A DNA stretch of 64,000 nt from RCC90-49c sp051016155 (GCA_051016155.1 CP136537.1:310001-374000); one strand, 5' to 3'. Counted from the stretch's first letter, positions 1-9,062 are shown. Numbers and translations are program-made. Notes: generated by a model from the letters alone, not told the origin.

Positions 1-764
1 GTCAAGGTGACAGGAAATTTTTTTCCTTGGACGGCATTTAATGCTGCGTCAAACTGCATGCCTGGATACAAGTAAGCCACCTCCATCTCGCCTACGTTGC
101 CTTGAAAAAGCACAATGCTCATATCACTAATGGTAGCCACGGTGCTTCCTTCGTTAAAGGTACTCTGCTCCATCACGGCACTTCCTTCTTTGCAGGGGAG
201 TTCTGATACTAAGCCGCTGATGGTAGCTCTGACGATATTGGTACTTTCTTTGCCCCCCGCTGTGTGGCCTTGGCGCACCAAATCCAAATGCTTCTGGGCA
301 TACGCAGCTTCTGCTCGGGCTGTTTTCCACACTTTGACGTACTGTGCATACTGCTCTGACGAGAGCATCTTCTTTTCAAACAGTCGCTTGCTCCTTTTGT
401 ATTTGGCCTGGGCTTCTTCCAGGGCTATTTGTGCAATCTTGAGCGCCTTTTTAGCTCCTTCTACATCCCTTGACTTAGGGAGTGCCTTAATGCGTGCAAC
501 AGGAGCGCCTGCTTTGATCTGGTCTCCTATGGCTACATAAAGCTTGTCTACTACACCTGCCATTTGTGACTTGAGCGCAGCCTCTTTGCAAGGAACGAGA
601 CTGCCCGAGATCACTTTTTTATTGATGATGTCCATCTTAACAGGTGTTTCGGTTTTCAAGGCTGCAGCACGGTGCTTAGGTGCACCCAGGTTCAGCCACC
701 AGGCCGCCAGACCTAGGCTAATTAGCAGCAGGAGTCCTATCCATATTTTTGTTCTACGATCCAT
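1..764 (-). CDS. HlyD/MacA-family periplasmic adaptor subunit (3' end outside window)
   Basis: Read directly from the minus strand: an open frame starts at ATG 764 and runs off the left edge without a stop. The protein opens with MDRRTKIWIGLLLLISLGLA, an N-terminal anchor. A biotinyl-lipoyl-like half follows (IISGSLVPCKEAALKSQ, then VVDKLYVAIGDQIKAG) and a Lys/Glu-rich coiled-coil hairpin. The second lipoyl half (TISGLVSELPCKEGSAV, TIATI-like TVATISDMSIVLFQG) lies near the window edge. Such adaptors link an inner-membrane ABC or RND pump to a TolC-type channel. It starts 7 bp after the FtsX-type permease stop, so the two are probably one operon for a tripartite MacAB-like exporter. The substrate cannot be told. 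The family call is strong; the ATPase and outer-membrane partner are not seen here. Confidence 0.85.
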   Translation of the reverse strand, partial: MDRRTKIWIGLLLLISLGLAAWWLNLGAPKHRAAALKTETPVKMDIINKKVISGSLVPCKEAALKSQMAGVVDKLYVAIGDQIKAGAPVARIKALPKSRDVEGAKKALKIAQIALEEAQAKYKRSKRLFEKKMLSSEQYAQYVKVWKTARAEAAYAQKHLDLVRQGHTAGGKESTNIVRATISGLVSELPCKEGSAVMEQSTFNEGSTVATISDMSIVLFQGNVGEMEVAYLYPGMQFDAALNAVQGKKFPVTL

Positions 765-771
765 AAAGAGC

Positions 772-2001
772 TTATTCTTTGCTTAAGGCTTTGACAGGTA
801 ATATCTCTGTGGCTCTCTTAGCAGGCATGATACCTGCCACGCCTCCTGCAACAACCAAGAGCAGCAAGGCAGACAGCGCTGCAAAGGTGTTGAATTCTAA
901 ATGGGCAACTAATAATTGCTGATTGGGGTCCCAATAGTCTAGTACGTAGTTGATCACGTAAACACTTCCTAGGCCCGCTATCATCCCTAGGCCACCTGCC
1001 AGTAGGCTAATGATGACAGACTCGGACAAGATCATGATCAAAATCTCTTGGGCACTGGCGCCTACTACTTTTCGGATACCAATTTCTTGGGTTCTTTCTT
1101 CTACTTGCACCAGCATCATGTTGCTGACGCCGACCATGCCGCTTAATAGCATACAAGAGCCTACAATCCATAGGAATATACGCACACCCTGAAACAAGTT
1201 GTTAAAGGTCTGGGCTTCTTTGCCTAGATTAAAAACATAGAGCGTTCTCTTGTCTTTCGGATCAAAGCCTAGTTGCTCTCCCAGATAAGTGCGTACCTTC
1301 TGTTCTACTTTTTGCGCATCAAAGCCTGGCTGTAAAGCAATTCTGAAATGCCAGAACTCAGTGCCCCAATTAAAAATCTGCTGAAAAGCTTGCAAAGGAA
1401 TGAGCACTGCTCTTTTTTCTTCTCGATTAAAGGCTACATCTGGGTCTAGTGTGCCTATTACTTGGAAATAATGGCCCTTAACACTGAGGAATTTGCCTAC
1501 TGGAGTTTCTTCTTTGAACAGGGCTTGTCGCACATCGGGGCCAATGACGCAGACAGGCCTGGCCAGTGTCTCGTCTCGGCTGTTCAAAAAGCGGCCTTGG
1601 TCCAACACTAGTTGGCTAACTTGGTGGTAGCTGATCCCCACACCTTTGACAGCCGCTTGGTCATAGTCTTCACCCTTGTAGCTAGTCCAGGCAGCATCAT
1701 AGCCTCCTGTGGAGGGCGTAGCATATTGTACACCTTGCACATTGTTTTCGAGCTGACGAAGCAGTGGAGCGGTCAACAAAATAGGCTTACCTCCAGGCCC
1801 CTGTCCACACCAAAACCGCACTGTATTTTGCGCATATCCTGAAAACTGCCGAAAAACGCCTTTCCGAAAGCCTTCACCTGCTCCTAATAAGATCACTAGG
1901 AGAAATATGCCCCAGAACACTCCAAATCCTGTGAGAAGGCTGCGGAGTTTGTGCTGGCGAAGGTTGTGGTAGGTTTCTTCTAGGTAGTAGAAAATGGACA
2001 T
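772..2001 (-). CDS. FtsX/MacB-type ABC transporter permease
   Basis: About 409 residues. It has the MacB layout: N-terminal membrane helix (LRSLLTGFGVFWGIFLLVIL), a periplasmic MacB-PCD-like domain of roughly 220 residues, and a C-terminal FtsX domain with three helices. The FtsX signature region contains VQVEERTQEIGIRKVVGASA. No ATPase domain is fused, so a separate LolD/MacB-like ATPase is expected elsewhere. The frame extends upstream to 2022, but Met at 2001 (MSIFYYLEETYHNLRQHKL) matches the usual N-terminus of Bacteroidota homologs and is preferred. The periplasmic adaptor gene follows 7 bp downstream on the same strand. It probably exports a peptide, drug or lipid-like substrate; specificity is unknown. 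Confidence 0.85.
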   Translation of the reverse strand: MSIFYYLEETYHNLRQHKLRSLLTGFGVFWGIFLLVILLGAGEGFRKGVFRQFSGYAQNTVRFWCGQGPGGKPILLTAPLLRQLENNVQGVQYATPSTGGYDAAWTSYKGEDYDQAAVKGVGISYHQVSQLVLDQGRFLNSRDETLARPVCVIGPDVRQALFKEETPVGKFLSVKGHYFQVIGTLDPDVAFNREEKRAVLIPLQAFQQIFNWGTEFWHFRIALQPGFDAQKVEQKVRTYLGEQLGFDPKDKRTLYVFNLGKEAQTFNNLFQGVRIFLWIVGSCMLLSGMVGVSNMMLVQVEERTQEIGIRKVVGASAQEILIMILSESVIISLLAGGLGMIAGLGSVYVINYVLDYWDPNQQLLVAHLEFNTFAALSALLLLVVAGGVAGIMPAKRATEILPVKALSKE

Positions 2002-2064
2002 GAAATGTGTGTAGTGCAGCATCTATTCTACAACTCAAAAACATCCCTAATTTAATGAATCTGC

Positions 2065-2110
2065 AGCATGCAGTCAAAGTAGGGGGATACCTATGCTAAT
2101 GCCCAACTAC
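2065..2110. repeat. Fragment shared with the leader of the RHS island
   Basis: AGCATGCAGTCAAAGTA at 2065-2081 is identical to 39174-39190, just before the duplicated leader of the toxin island. Weaker similarity continues for about 30 bp (GGATACCTATGCTAAT here against CCACCTACACTGATACC there). It lies upstream of the permease gene. It may be a remnant of the same mobile or regulatory sequence. Confidence 0.45.
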
Positions 2111-2119
2111 CAAAATATC

Positions 2120-2202
2120 GAGGCTGTTGAAAAAGAGCTCCAACCACATCACAAGATTACTCAATCGCCCAATCAGTAAAATCGCTCAATGATGCAGGGC
2201 TC
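2120..2202 (-). repeat. MITE-A copy (short variant)
   Basis: An 83-bp member of the dispersed MITE-like family, in reverse orientation. It begins GAGGCTGTTGAAAAA and ends CAATGATGCAGGGCTC, the two imperfect terminal inverted repeats, and contains the family's ATCAC/AATCGCYCAATCA core. The middle third of longer copies is missing. No target duplication is visible. It fills most of the gap before uvrA. Confidence 0.6.
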
Positions 2203-2267
2203 AGGTTGTTATTCAGCCAAGTATGTGCGATCTTGGTCTGTCGACCTTTCAGGGCGCAGGCTAGACT

Positions 2268-5138
2268 ATGAACACTACGAACAAGCAAGTCCCTCCTAAA
2301 AAAGCTACGCAAGACATCTACGGACACGACCAGATAGAGGTCCTTGGTGCACGCGAGCACAACCTCAAGAACATTGATGTTACCTTTCCGAGAAACCAAC
2401 TGGTCGTTATCACGGGCATCAGCGGCAGTGGCAAGTCTTCGCTAGCGTTTGATACGCTTTATGCCGAAGGGCAACGGCGCTACATGGAGAGCTTTGCGGC
2501 ATATGCCCGCAGCTTTATGGGCAATATAGAGCGCCCAGACGTGGACAAGATCAATGGACTCAGCCCTGTCATTGCTATTGAGCAAAAGACTACGGCTTAT
2601 AACCCGCGCTCTACGGTAGGTACTGCCACAGAAATCTATGACTTTTTACGGTTGTTGTTTGCTAAGGCAGCTGAGGCCTATTCCTACCTGAGCGGCCAAA
2701 AGATGCGCAAGCAGACTGATGAGCAAATCCAGGTGCACATGCGCAAGGCTTTTGCTGGCCAACGCATCACGGTCCTGGCTCCAGTGATCAAAGGAAGAAA
2801 AGGACACTACCGAGAGCTCTTTCAGCAAATCAGCAGTGGAGGCTTTAGCAAAGTCCGCGTCGATGGCCAGATACAAGACCTGAAGCGCAAGATGCAAGTC
2901 GACCGCTACAAAACGCACGACATCGAAATTGTGATTGACCGCCTTGTCGTCAGCGAGGAAGACCAAGAGCGGCTTAGAGGTTCTTTGGCTACTGCCTGGC
3001 AGCAAGGCAAAGGCATGGTCATGATACAAGATGAGACAGGCGTCGTGCACCATTTTTCTCAGTCTTTGATGGACCCAGCTACAGGCCTTTCGTATGACGA
3101 GCCTGCCCCTAACTCTTTTTCTTTTAATTCGCCTTATGGTGCTTGCCCTACCTGCAATGGATTGGGAGAGATCACGGAGATCGACCCAGAGGCCTTGATG
3201 CCAGACCCAACACGTAGCATTAGTCGTGGCGGGATTAGCCCGCTGGGGCCCTACAGAGACGTGATGATCTTTAAGAAGATCGAAGCGCTCCTCAAGAAGT
3301 ACAAGTGCAACATTGCTACACCCATCCAAGACTTGCCGCCAGCAGCGCTTCAAGCAGTCCTGTATGGTGATGGTTCCCGCGTAGACATCGATGCGGTGAA
3401 ATACCCAGACGTCACCTGGAGTGCCCGTTTTGAGGGAGTAATAGCCTTCTTAGCTCGGCAAAAGGAAAGAAAAGCCAGTAGGAAAAGCCCATCCAATGAA
3501 GAGTTTACACACACTGTAGTATGCTCCAGCTGTCAAGGCACTCGGCTGAAGAAAGAGGCTTTACACTTCAAGATTGCTAATCAGAGCATCGCCTCGTTGG
3601 CCATGATGGACCTACAACAGCTGTATGACTGGCTGAGCAACTTGAGACCCCAACTGAACAAAAGGCAACAGCTAATCGCTGAAGAATTGCTAAAGGAAAT
3701 CAGTAAGCGCGTCCGTTTTTTACTAGAGGTAGGGCTTCAGTATCTGCATCTTAATAGACCGCTTAAAACTTTGTCAGGCGGCGAGGCGCAACGCATTCGC
3801 CTGGCCACACAGATAGGCACGCAGCTGGTAGGCATACTGTACATCCTAGATGAGCCGAGTATTGGCTTGCACCAGCGCGATAATATGCGCTTGATCAACT
3901 CGCTCCATGCCCTTAGAGACCTGGGTAACTCTGTAGTAGTTGTAGAGCACGACAAAGACATGATGCTCCAGGCAGATTATATCCTAGACATTGGCCCAGG
4001 AGCTGGCCAGCGTGGTGGGCAGGTAGTAGCGGCAGGGGGCCCTAAGCATTTTTTGCAACAAAAAAGCGCTACAGCTGCCTTCTTGCGTGGTGATATGCAG
4101 ATCGCTGTGCCTACCCAGAGGAGAAAAGGCAACGGACAAAACTTAACGGTGCGAGGCTGCCAAGGCCACAACCTCAAAAATATTGCCCTACAAGTTCCTT
4201 TGGGTAAACTAGTGTGCATTACAGGTGTATCTGGCAGTGGCAAGTCTTCGCTGATTCATGGCACACTCTTTCCTATCCTACAGCAGCATTTGTACAAGAG
4301 TCGTAAGGTGCCGCTCCCTTACGACCGTGTAGAAGGTCTTGAGCACATTGACAAGGTGGTGGAAGTAGACCAGGCGCCTATTGGCAAGACTCCGCGCTCT
4401 AGCCCAGCTACCTATACAGGGGTGTTTACAGACATCCGCAACTTGTTTACTCAGCTGCCTGAAGCCAAAATCAGGGGCTATCAAGCAGGGCGGTTTTCCT
4501 TTAATGTCCAGGGAGGACGATGTGAGACCTGCGAAGGAGGGGGTATGAAGCTGATCGAAATGGACTTTTTGCCCAATGTACATGTACCCTGCGAGACATG
4601 TAAAGGGAGGCGCTACAATCGAGAAACCTTGGAGGTCCGCTACAAAGGAAAGTCCATTGCAGACGTTTTAGAGATGACGATCAGCGATGCAGTCGATTTC
4701 TTTGCGCAGTATCCCAGTATCCTTCGGAAGGTCCAAACTTTGGCAGAGGTAGGCATGGGTTACACTGCCCTAGGGCAGCATGCCACAACGCTTTCAGGTG
4801 GTGAGGCCCAGCGGGTGAAGCTGGCAACAGAGTTGGCCAAAAGGGATACAGGCCAAACTATTTATATCTTGGACGAACCTACCACAGGGCTGCATTTTCA
4901 GGATATTCAACAACTTTTAGGAGTGCTAAACAAGCTGGTGGACAAAGGCAATACGGTGTTGGTGATTGAACATAACCTGGATATTGTCAAGGTAGCTGAC
5001 CATGTCATTGACATAGGTCCTGAAGGGGGCCAGCAGGGCGGCCAGATTGTGGTGGAAGGCCTGCCTGAGACAGTAGCTGCCCATGCTGAAAGTCATACAG
5101 GAAGGTTTTTGAGCCAGGAGCTGAGTAGTGTTGGGTGA
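2268..5138 (+). CDS. uvrA: UvrABC system protein A (excision nuclease ATPase subunit)
   Basis: 956 residues, normal for UvrA. UvrA dimers scan DNA with UvrB and load it at bulky lesions in nucleotide excision repair. Two ABC ATPase modules are visible: Walker A GISGSGKSS near residue 50 and GVSGSGKSS near 653, ABC signatures LSGGEAQRIRLA (~501) and LSGGEAQRVKLA (~842), and Walker B ILDEPS and ILDEPTTGLH. Zinc-binding cysteine pairs include CPTC (~293), CSSC in the first module, and CETCEGGG/CETCKGRR (752-780) in the second. ATG 2268 is the first in-frame start and gives a typical N-terminus. It appears monocistronic; the sequence before it is MITE and other repeat. No defects are seen. Confidence 0.98.
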   Translation: MNTTNKQVPPKKATQDIYGHDQIEVLGAREHNLKNIDVTFPRNQLVVITGISGSGKSSLAFDTLYAEGQRRYMESFAAYARSFMGNIERPDVDKINGLSPVIAIEQKTTAYNPRSTVGTATEIYDFLRLLFAKAAEAYSYLSGQKMRKQTDEQIQVHMRKAFAGQRITVLAPVIKGRKGHYRELFQQISSGGFSKVRVDGQIQDLKRKMQVDRYKTHDIEIVIDRLVVSEEDQERLRGSLATAWQQGKGMVMIQDETGVVHHFSQSLMDPATGLSYDEPAPNSFSFNSPYGACPTCNGLGEITEIDPEALMPDPTRSISRGGISPLGPYRDVMIFKKIEALLKKYKCNIATPIQDLPPAALQAVLYGDGSRVDIDAVKYPDVTWSARFEGVIAFLARQKERKASRKSPSNEEFTHTVVCSSCQGTRLKKEALHFKIANQSIASLAMMDLQQLYDWLSNLRPQLNKRQQLIAEELLKEISKRVRFLLEVGLQYLHLNRPLKTLSGGEAQRIRLATQIGTQLVGILYILDEPSIGLHQRDNMRLINSLHALRDLGNSVVVVEHDKDMMLQADYILDIGPGAGQRGGQVVAAGGPKHFLQQKSATAAFLRGDMQIAVPTQRRKGNGQNLTVRGCQGHNLKNIALQVPLGKLVCITGVSGSGKSSLIHGTLFPILQQHLYKSRKVPLPYDRVEGLEHIDKVVEVDQAPIGKTPRSSPATYTGVFTDIRNLFTQLPEAKIRGYQAGRFSFNVQGGRCETCEGGGMKLIEMDFLPNVHVPCETCKGRRYNRETLEVRYKGKSIADVLEMTISDAVDFFAQYPSILRKVQTLAEVGMGYTALGQHATTLSGGEAQRVKLATELAKRDTGQTIYILDEPTTGLHFQDIQQLLGVLNKLVDKGNTVLVIEHNLDIVKVADHVIDIGPEGGQQGGQIVVEGLPETVAAHAESHTGRFLSQELSSVG

Positions 5139-5146
5139 TCAGACCG

Positions 5147-5207
5147 TTTTTTATTGTGCTATTTGCCTATTTATCGCACTATTTGCCTTCCTGTTCATTT
5201 ATTGTGA
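5147..5207. repeat. AT-rich degenerate tandem tract
   Basis: Tract of loosely repeated TTTATTGTGCTATTTGCC-like units straight after uvrA. Similar ATTTG/TTTATTGG words recur at 11284-11340, 53264-53322 and inside the MITE copy at 60554-60740. The units are too degenerate to give a strict period. Function unknown. Confidence 0.4.
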
Positions 5208-5330
5208 TTCCTTTGTACTCTGAACGAATACCTCTTTTGAAAAGGCCTACACAAGCATCTTGAAAGCTCTAAAAGAGGATTGCTCACTATGACTCCTCTT
5301 ACTAAAAACATGCAAGCTTCTGAACAAAGT

Positions 5331-6914
5331 ATGAAACGTAATCAATCCCTACGACGTAGCTGGCAGCTTGTGCTCCTGCTACTATGGTGGAGCTATGCGG
5401 CTGCCTATGGAGAAGAGAAGACCAAAGTCAACTATAACGCTGATCATTTAGAGGGTGGGAAAATCGATGGAGAGCCTTATGTGCAGCTTACTGATCATGC
5501 TGTCTTTGGTCTGGAGAAGTTGACCATTTATGCAGATACTGCTATTTACTATCCAGAAAAAAACCGCATTGAAGCCTATGGAAATGTGAAAATGGTCCAT
5601 GAAGATGGCTCTGTGATAACGGCAGATGAGCTGATCTATGAGGAGAAACAGCACTTGGCCAAACTGCGCAACCAGGTAGTTTATAAGTCAGAAGGGACTA
5701 CTTTCTATACAGATCATTTTGACTACAATACCAAGACCAAACAGGGCCACTTTGTACAGGGCGGTAAGCTGGTAGAAGGTAAGAATGTTTTGATGAGTGA
5801 CTCAGGGCACTACAACGATGTGGACAAGGCAGCTGCCTTTTACCAAAACGTGGAACTGAGCAACCAAGATTATGTCGTTCAATGTGATACGCTGCACTAC
5901 AACACGGCCACCAAAATTGCGCAGTTCAAAGGACCTACAATCATCACCAGCCAAGATGGGAAAAATACGCTGACTACTGAGGAGGGAGGAGAGTACAATA
6001 CCAGTAATCAACAAAGTACTTTTAAGCAGAGCCAGGTGGAGACCGAAACCTATATATTGTATGGTGATCTGCTCAGGGCTGACGAGAAAGAAGAGGTCTA
6101 CCTGGCTACGGGTCAGGTAGAGCTGGTGAGCAAGGAAGACGACGTGGTGATTTCAGGCGATTATGCCCAATACCGCAAGAAAGAGGGAGTAGCTGAAGTC
6201 TACAGCAATCCCTTAATGACCAAGCTTTTGGGAGAAGATACGCTGTACTTATCTGCAGATACCTTTGTGGTGACAGAAGCTAAGCAACCTGACGGTAGCA
6301 CTCACAATACGGTGCAGGCTTACCACAATGTGAAAATTTATAAGGAAGACCTTCAGGGCAAAGCTGACTCAATGGTATATAAAGAGGCTGAGGACAAGGT
6401 CTATTTTTATGGAAGTCCTATCTTTTGGAGTAATAACAATCAGTTAACTGCTGAAACGGCGTGTATCCTACTTCAGGACAAGGCGTTTCATACAATGCAT
6501 ATGGACACCAATGCTTTTGTGGCCTCTGAAGATGTGTTGGGTAATTACAACCAGCTGCAAGGGCGCAATATGATTGCTTATTTCAAGGACAACAAGTTGG
6601 ATTATATAGAGATAGATGGGAATGCAGAGAGTATTTATTTTATCATAGATGATCAAAAGCGCCTGCAGGGCATGAATCATTTACAATGTAGCCACATGCG
6701 CATTGAAATAGACGATGATGATATAACCGATATCAACTTTGAGGTGAAGCCAGTTGGGGCCTTTTACCCACCTAGCAAAATTATAGAGGAAGATAAAACC
6801 CTAAGTCATTTTCAATGGAGAGGCAGCGAGCGCCCTACCCAACAAGAGGTAGTGGGGCACGGCTATAGTGAAGACCCTGCTTATAAACAGTTCAAATTTA
6901 ACACCCAGCCCTAG
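5331..6914 (+). CDS. OstA-like protein (LptA/LptD N-terminal beta-jellyroll family)
   Basis: About 527 residues of repeated short beta-strand motifs of the type 'ADTAIYYPEKNRIEAYGNVK' and 'ADELIYEEKQHLAKLRNQV', characteristic of the OstA/LptA fold. LptA-like proteins bridge the periplasm and carry lipopolysaccharide to the outer membrane. Long multi-repeat OstA proteins of this kind are common in Bacteroidota. Met at 5331 is chosen because MKRNQSLRRSWQLVLLLLWW then makes a clean signal peptide ending near AAAYG; in-frame ATGs at 5289 and 5310 are alternatives. bamD follows 64 bp downstream, consistent with outer-membrane biogenesis, though bamD seems to have its own promoter. Role assigned from the fold, not from a specific known ortholog. 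Confidence 0.85.
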   Translation: MKRNQSLRRSWQLVLLLLWWSYAAAYGEEKTKVNYNADHLEGGKIDGEPYVQLTDHAVFGLEKLTIYADTAIYYPEKNRIEAYGNVKMVHEDGSVITADELIYEEKQHLAKLRNQVVYKSEGTTFYTDHFDYNTKTKQGHFVQGGKLVEGKNVLMSDSGHYNDVDKAAAFYQNVELSNQDYVVQCDTLHYNTATKIAQFKGPTIITSQDGKNTLTTEEGGEYNTSNQQSTFKQSQVETETYILYGDLLRADEKEEVYLATGQVELVSKEDDVVISGDYAQYRKKEGVAEVYSNPLMTKLLGEDTLYLSADTFVVTEAKQPDGSTHNTVQAYHNVKIYKEDLQGKADSMVYKEAEDKVYFYGSPIFWSNNNQLTAETACILLQDKAFHTMHMDTNAFVASEDVLGNYNQLQGRNMIAYFKDNKLDYIEIDGNAESIYFIIDDQKRLQGMNHLQCSHMRIEIDDDDITDINFEVKPVGAFYPPSKIIEEDKTLSHFQWRGSERPTQQEVVGHGYSEDPAYKQFKFNTQP

Positions 6915-6940
6915 CGCTTATCCTTTGTGCTAGAGGCAAC

Positions 6941-6972
6941 TTTGAAAAAGTTACGTCTAGCCCCTACTTTTG
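6941..6972 (+). promoter_or_regulatory. Bacteroidota-type promoter of bamD
   Basis: TTTG at 6941-6944, a 20-bp spacer, then TACTTTTG at 6965-6972. This fits the primary-sigma consensus of Bacteroidota (TTTG at -33, TAnnTTTG at -7). The bamD ATG is only 6 bp further on, so the transcript would be leaderless or nearly so. Seen as a sequence match only. Confidence 0.5.
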
Positions 6973-6978
6973 TAGCCT

Positions 6979-7788
6979 ATGTTATATAACAGATTGCTTG
7001 TTTTAGTATTGTGCTCAAGCCTATTGGCGTCATGCGCGCTGCGTCGCTCAACCAAAGGACTCACTGACTACGAGCAGGGGATAGTACATTACGAAGCTAA
7101 GGACTATCACGAAGCTGCTCAGCTGTTTAAAAAGGCGCTTCCTATACTCAGAGGTAAAAGGGAAGAGGCCTCGGTCCATTTTTATCAGGCTTACTGTAGC
7201 TTTTATCAAAAGAAGTATGTGCGTAGTGCAGATCGCTTCAAGTATTTTCATGAGACGTTTCTCAGAGATCCGCGTGCAGAAGAAGCCCTGTACATGCAGG
7301 GACGTGCGCTGTATCTAGAGTCCCCCGACGTGGTGCTTGATCAGTCGATCACTGAAGAAGCGGTTTGTGCACTTCGCAATTATGTAGATCGCTATCCTGA
7401 AGGAACTTACATCGACCAGGCAGCTACCCACCTAAAGGAACTAGATAACAAACTTGCCCTCAAAGCTTTTAATAATGCCAAGCATTACCACCAATTAGAC
7501 CGCTACGCGGCAGCTGTGGTAGCCCTGGGCTATTTTCAAGAGGACTTTCCTGATACGCCACACAGCCAAGAAGCCGCTTATCTCAAGGCAGAGGCACAAC
7601 ACAGACGCCCTGTACCAAAAGATGAGGCAACACAGCGAGCGCAATGTATGACCACGATTAAGTGCTGTCAGGAATTTTTAGATGCTTATCCTGATAGTAA
7701 ATATGCTTCAGCAATAGAAAAAATTTATGAAGAGAGCTTAGCACGTATTGATAAGCTTGCCCAACCCTTAAAACGACCATCACCATGA
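6979..7788 (+). CDS. bamD: Outer-membrane assembly lipoprotein BamD
   Basis: 269 residues, the usual BamD/YfiO size. BamD is an essential periplasmic TPR lipoprotein of the BAM complex that inserts beta-barrel proteins in the outer membrane. A lipoprotein signal (LLVLVLCSSLLASC) places the lipidated Cys at residue 19. TPR-like helices follow: GIVHYEAKDYHEAAQLFKKA, a FYQKKYVRSADRFKYF segment, and YLKAEAQHRRP. The stop overlaps the rpoZ start (ATGA), a tight translational coupling also common in Bacteroidota bamD-rpoZ operons. No coaBC follows, although it often does in related genomes. Start ATG 6979 gives the signal peptide directly. Confidence 0.9.
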   Translation: MLYNRLLVLVLCSSLLASCALRRSTKGLTDYEQGIVHYEAKDYHEAAQLFKKALPILRGKREEASVHFYQAYCSFYQKKYVRSADRFKYFHETFLRDPRAEEALYMQGRALYLESPDVVLDQSITEEAVCALRNYVDRYPEGTYIDQAATHLKELDNKLALKAFNNAKHYHQLDRYAAAVVALGYFQEDFPDTPHSQEAAYLKAEAQHRRPVPKDEATQRAQCMTTIKCCQEFLDAYPDSKYASAIEKIYEESLARIDKLAQPLKRPSP

Positions 7789-8093
7789 GACCGAACAACG
7801 CGTTGATGCCACGAGATTTTACAGCATTGTCAGATCCAACAGGCAACGTTTACCAAACTGCTGTAATTATTGCCAAAAGAGCCAAACAAAATGCGACCAG
7901 AACTACAGAAGAACTGCGCAATAAACTGGCTCAATTTAGTGCACATACAGATGATTTAGAAGAAATCTCTGAGAACAAAGAGCACATAGAAGTTTCTAAG
8001 TCTTATGAAAAACAGCCGAAACCCACTAACGTGGCTACTGAAGAGTTTTTGACAGAGAAGCTTATGTTCCGCTATCCTGATGAAGAAAAATAA
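7785..8093 (+). CDS. rpoZ: DNA-directed RNA polymerase omega subunit
   Basis: 102 residues. Resembles Bacteroidota RpoZ (RpoZ/RPB6-like): N-terminal LSDPTGNVYQTAVIIAKRA, then ELRNKLAQFSAHTDDLEE and the C-terminal KEHIEVSKSYEKQPKPT. Omega wraps the beta-prime C-terminus and helps RNA polymerase assembly. The ATG overlaps the bamD stop by ATGA, so it is translationally coupled to bamD. The next base-paired palindrome at 8103 may end the transcript. No other explanation fits the conserved EKxPKPT motif and the gene order. Confidence 0.88.
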   Translation: MRPNNALMPRDFTALSDPTGNVYQTAVIIAKRAKQNATRTTEELRNKLAQFSAHTDDLEEISENKEHIEVSKSYEKQPKPTNVATEEFLTEKLMFRYPDEEK

Positions 8094-8102
8094 AGGGTAC
8101 CT

Positions 8103-8119
8103 AAGAACAGTCTGTTCTT
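8103..8119. terminator. Palindrome after rpoZ, possible terminator
   Basis: AAGAACAGTCTGTTCTT folds into a 7-bp stem with a 3-base loop, followed by a pyrimidine-rich run (GCTTTCTATCTTTTCT). The position 9 bp after the rpoZ stop suits a terminator of the bamD-rpoZ operon. The core AACAGTCTGTT recurs at 8369 and 61862, so an operator-like role is also possible. Confidence 0.45.
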
Positions 8120-8655
8120 GCTTTCTATCTTTTCTATTTCATATATCGCCTAAGCTGTATTAATTTTTTCTACGCTTACATCTGGGCCTCGTCTGCAACG
8201 TAGGTGACTGGTAGCTTTACCAACCCTCATTGGACATGCTTGGCAGAGTAAATCTCCTGGGTGGATTGCCTATCGCGTTGAGTTCCCTTGTAGGGTTCAG
8301 AGCGATCTAAAAGGGTGGAGTAAGTTCTGTCTTTGCTTTGCATCAGCGTTGGACTATCAAAAAACGTAAACAGTCTGTTTTAGTTCTCTGGAAGGGGATC
8401 GTTTTCTGGCCCATGATGGATTCAGAATGTAGTAAGCCTATCTGATGTGCTGGCAATACTCTAAAGAGGGCCTTTACCAGGGGCATCATAGCTTTTAAAA
8501 ATACTCAATAATACAATAGAGCCTTTCTATGCGTCAATGACGCCCTTAGTTGCCTGCTCCATCTCGAGAGATAAACAGACTGTGCATTGGGGCAATACAT
8601 GGCAATGGGGAAATTTTTACCGATCTTGCCTTATGACATGGCCATAGCCATGTAC
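8120..8655. other. Gene-free stretch after rpoZ
   Basis: No coding frame with recognisable similarity on either strand. It holds a second AACAGTCTGTT palindrome at 8369-8379. In related genomes coaBC often follows rpoZ, so this may be a site of gene loss with fully decayed sequence; no remnant could be recognised. Confidence 0.4.
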
Positions 8656-8771
8656 GAGACCGTCGTAAAATGTATCCAATATTCTCAGTAGGACTTAAAA
8701 AAAGCACCTTTAGAAGCCTAGAAAACACCTTTAAAACTAGGCAATCATAAAACCAATAGTATAATGGTCTC
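8656..8771 (-). repeat. MITE-A full-length copy
   Basis: 116 bp, reverse orientation, bounded by GAGACCGTCGTAAAA and ATAGTATAATGGTCTC. The interior shows all family blocks (TTCTCAGTAGGACTTAAAAA, GCACCTTTAGAAGCC, AATCATAAAACCAAT). Flanks TGTAC and AGTAC match at 4 of 5 bases, a probable decayed 5-bp target duplication. Confidence 0.7.
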
Positions 8772-8916
8772 AGTACGTCTAGAGAGAGAACTAGGTGAAG
8801 CTCTTCATCACAAGGTACAGGCGTAACTGCGCAGAGAACGCGTTCTCTCCATAAATAGAAACTAGGAGAGCCTATTTGTAAAATGTTCAAAAACTCGCTT
8901 TTAGAATTTAATAAGC

Positions 8917-8983
8917 TGTCTCACAGACTGAAAAGAATTTTAAACCACGCAATCACAAAATCATTCAAGAACGCAACGGTCTC
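8917..8983 (-). repeat. MITE-A partial copy
   Basis: The terminal part of the family is clear: AACCACGCAATCACAAAAT followed by ...ACGCAACGGTCTC at the right end. The left half is degenerate or missing. It lies upstream of the symporter gene. Confidence 0.55.
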
Positions 8984-9062
8984 AATATTTCCCAAAACAG
9001 AAGCTTAGTGATAGCTTAAGGCTTCTGAAGAATTTTGTTGAGCAGCTATAAAAAGGAAACAT

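Noticed and set aside
115..786. Two plus-strand frames at the left edge
   Set aside because: They are antisense to the HlyD-type adaptor, which shows family motifs along its full length.
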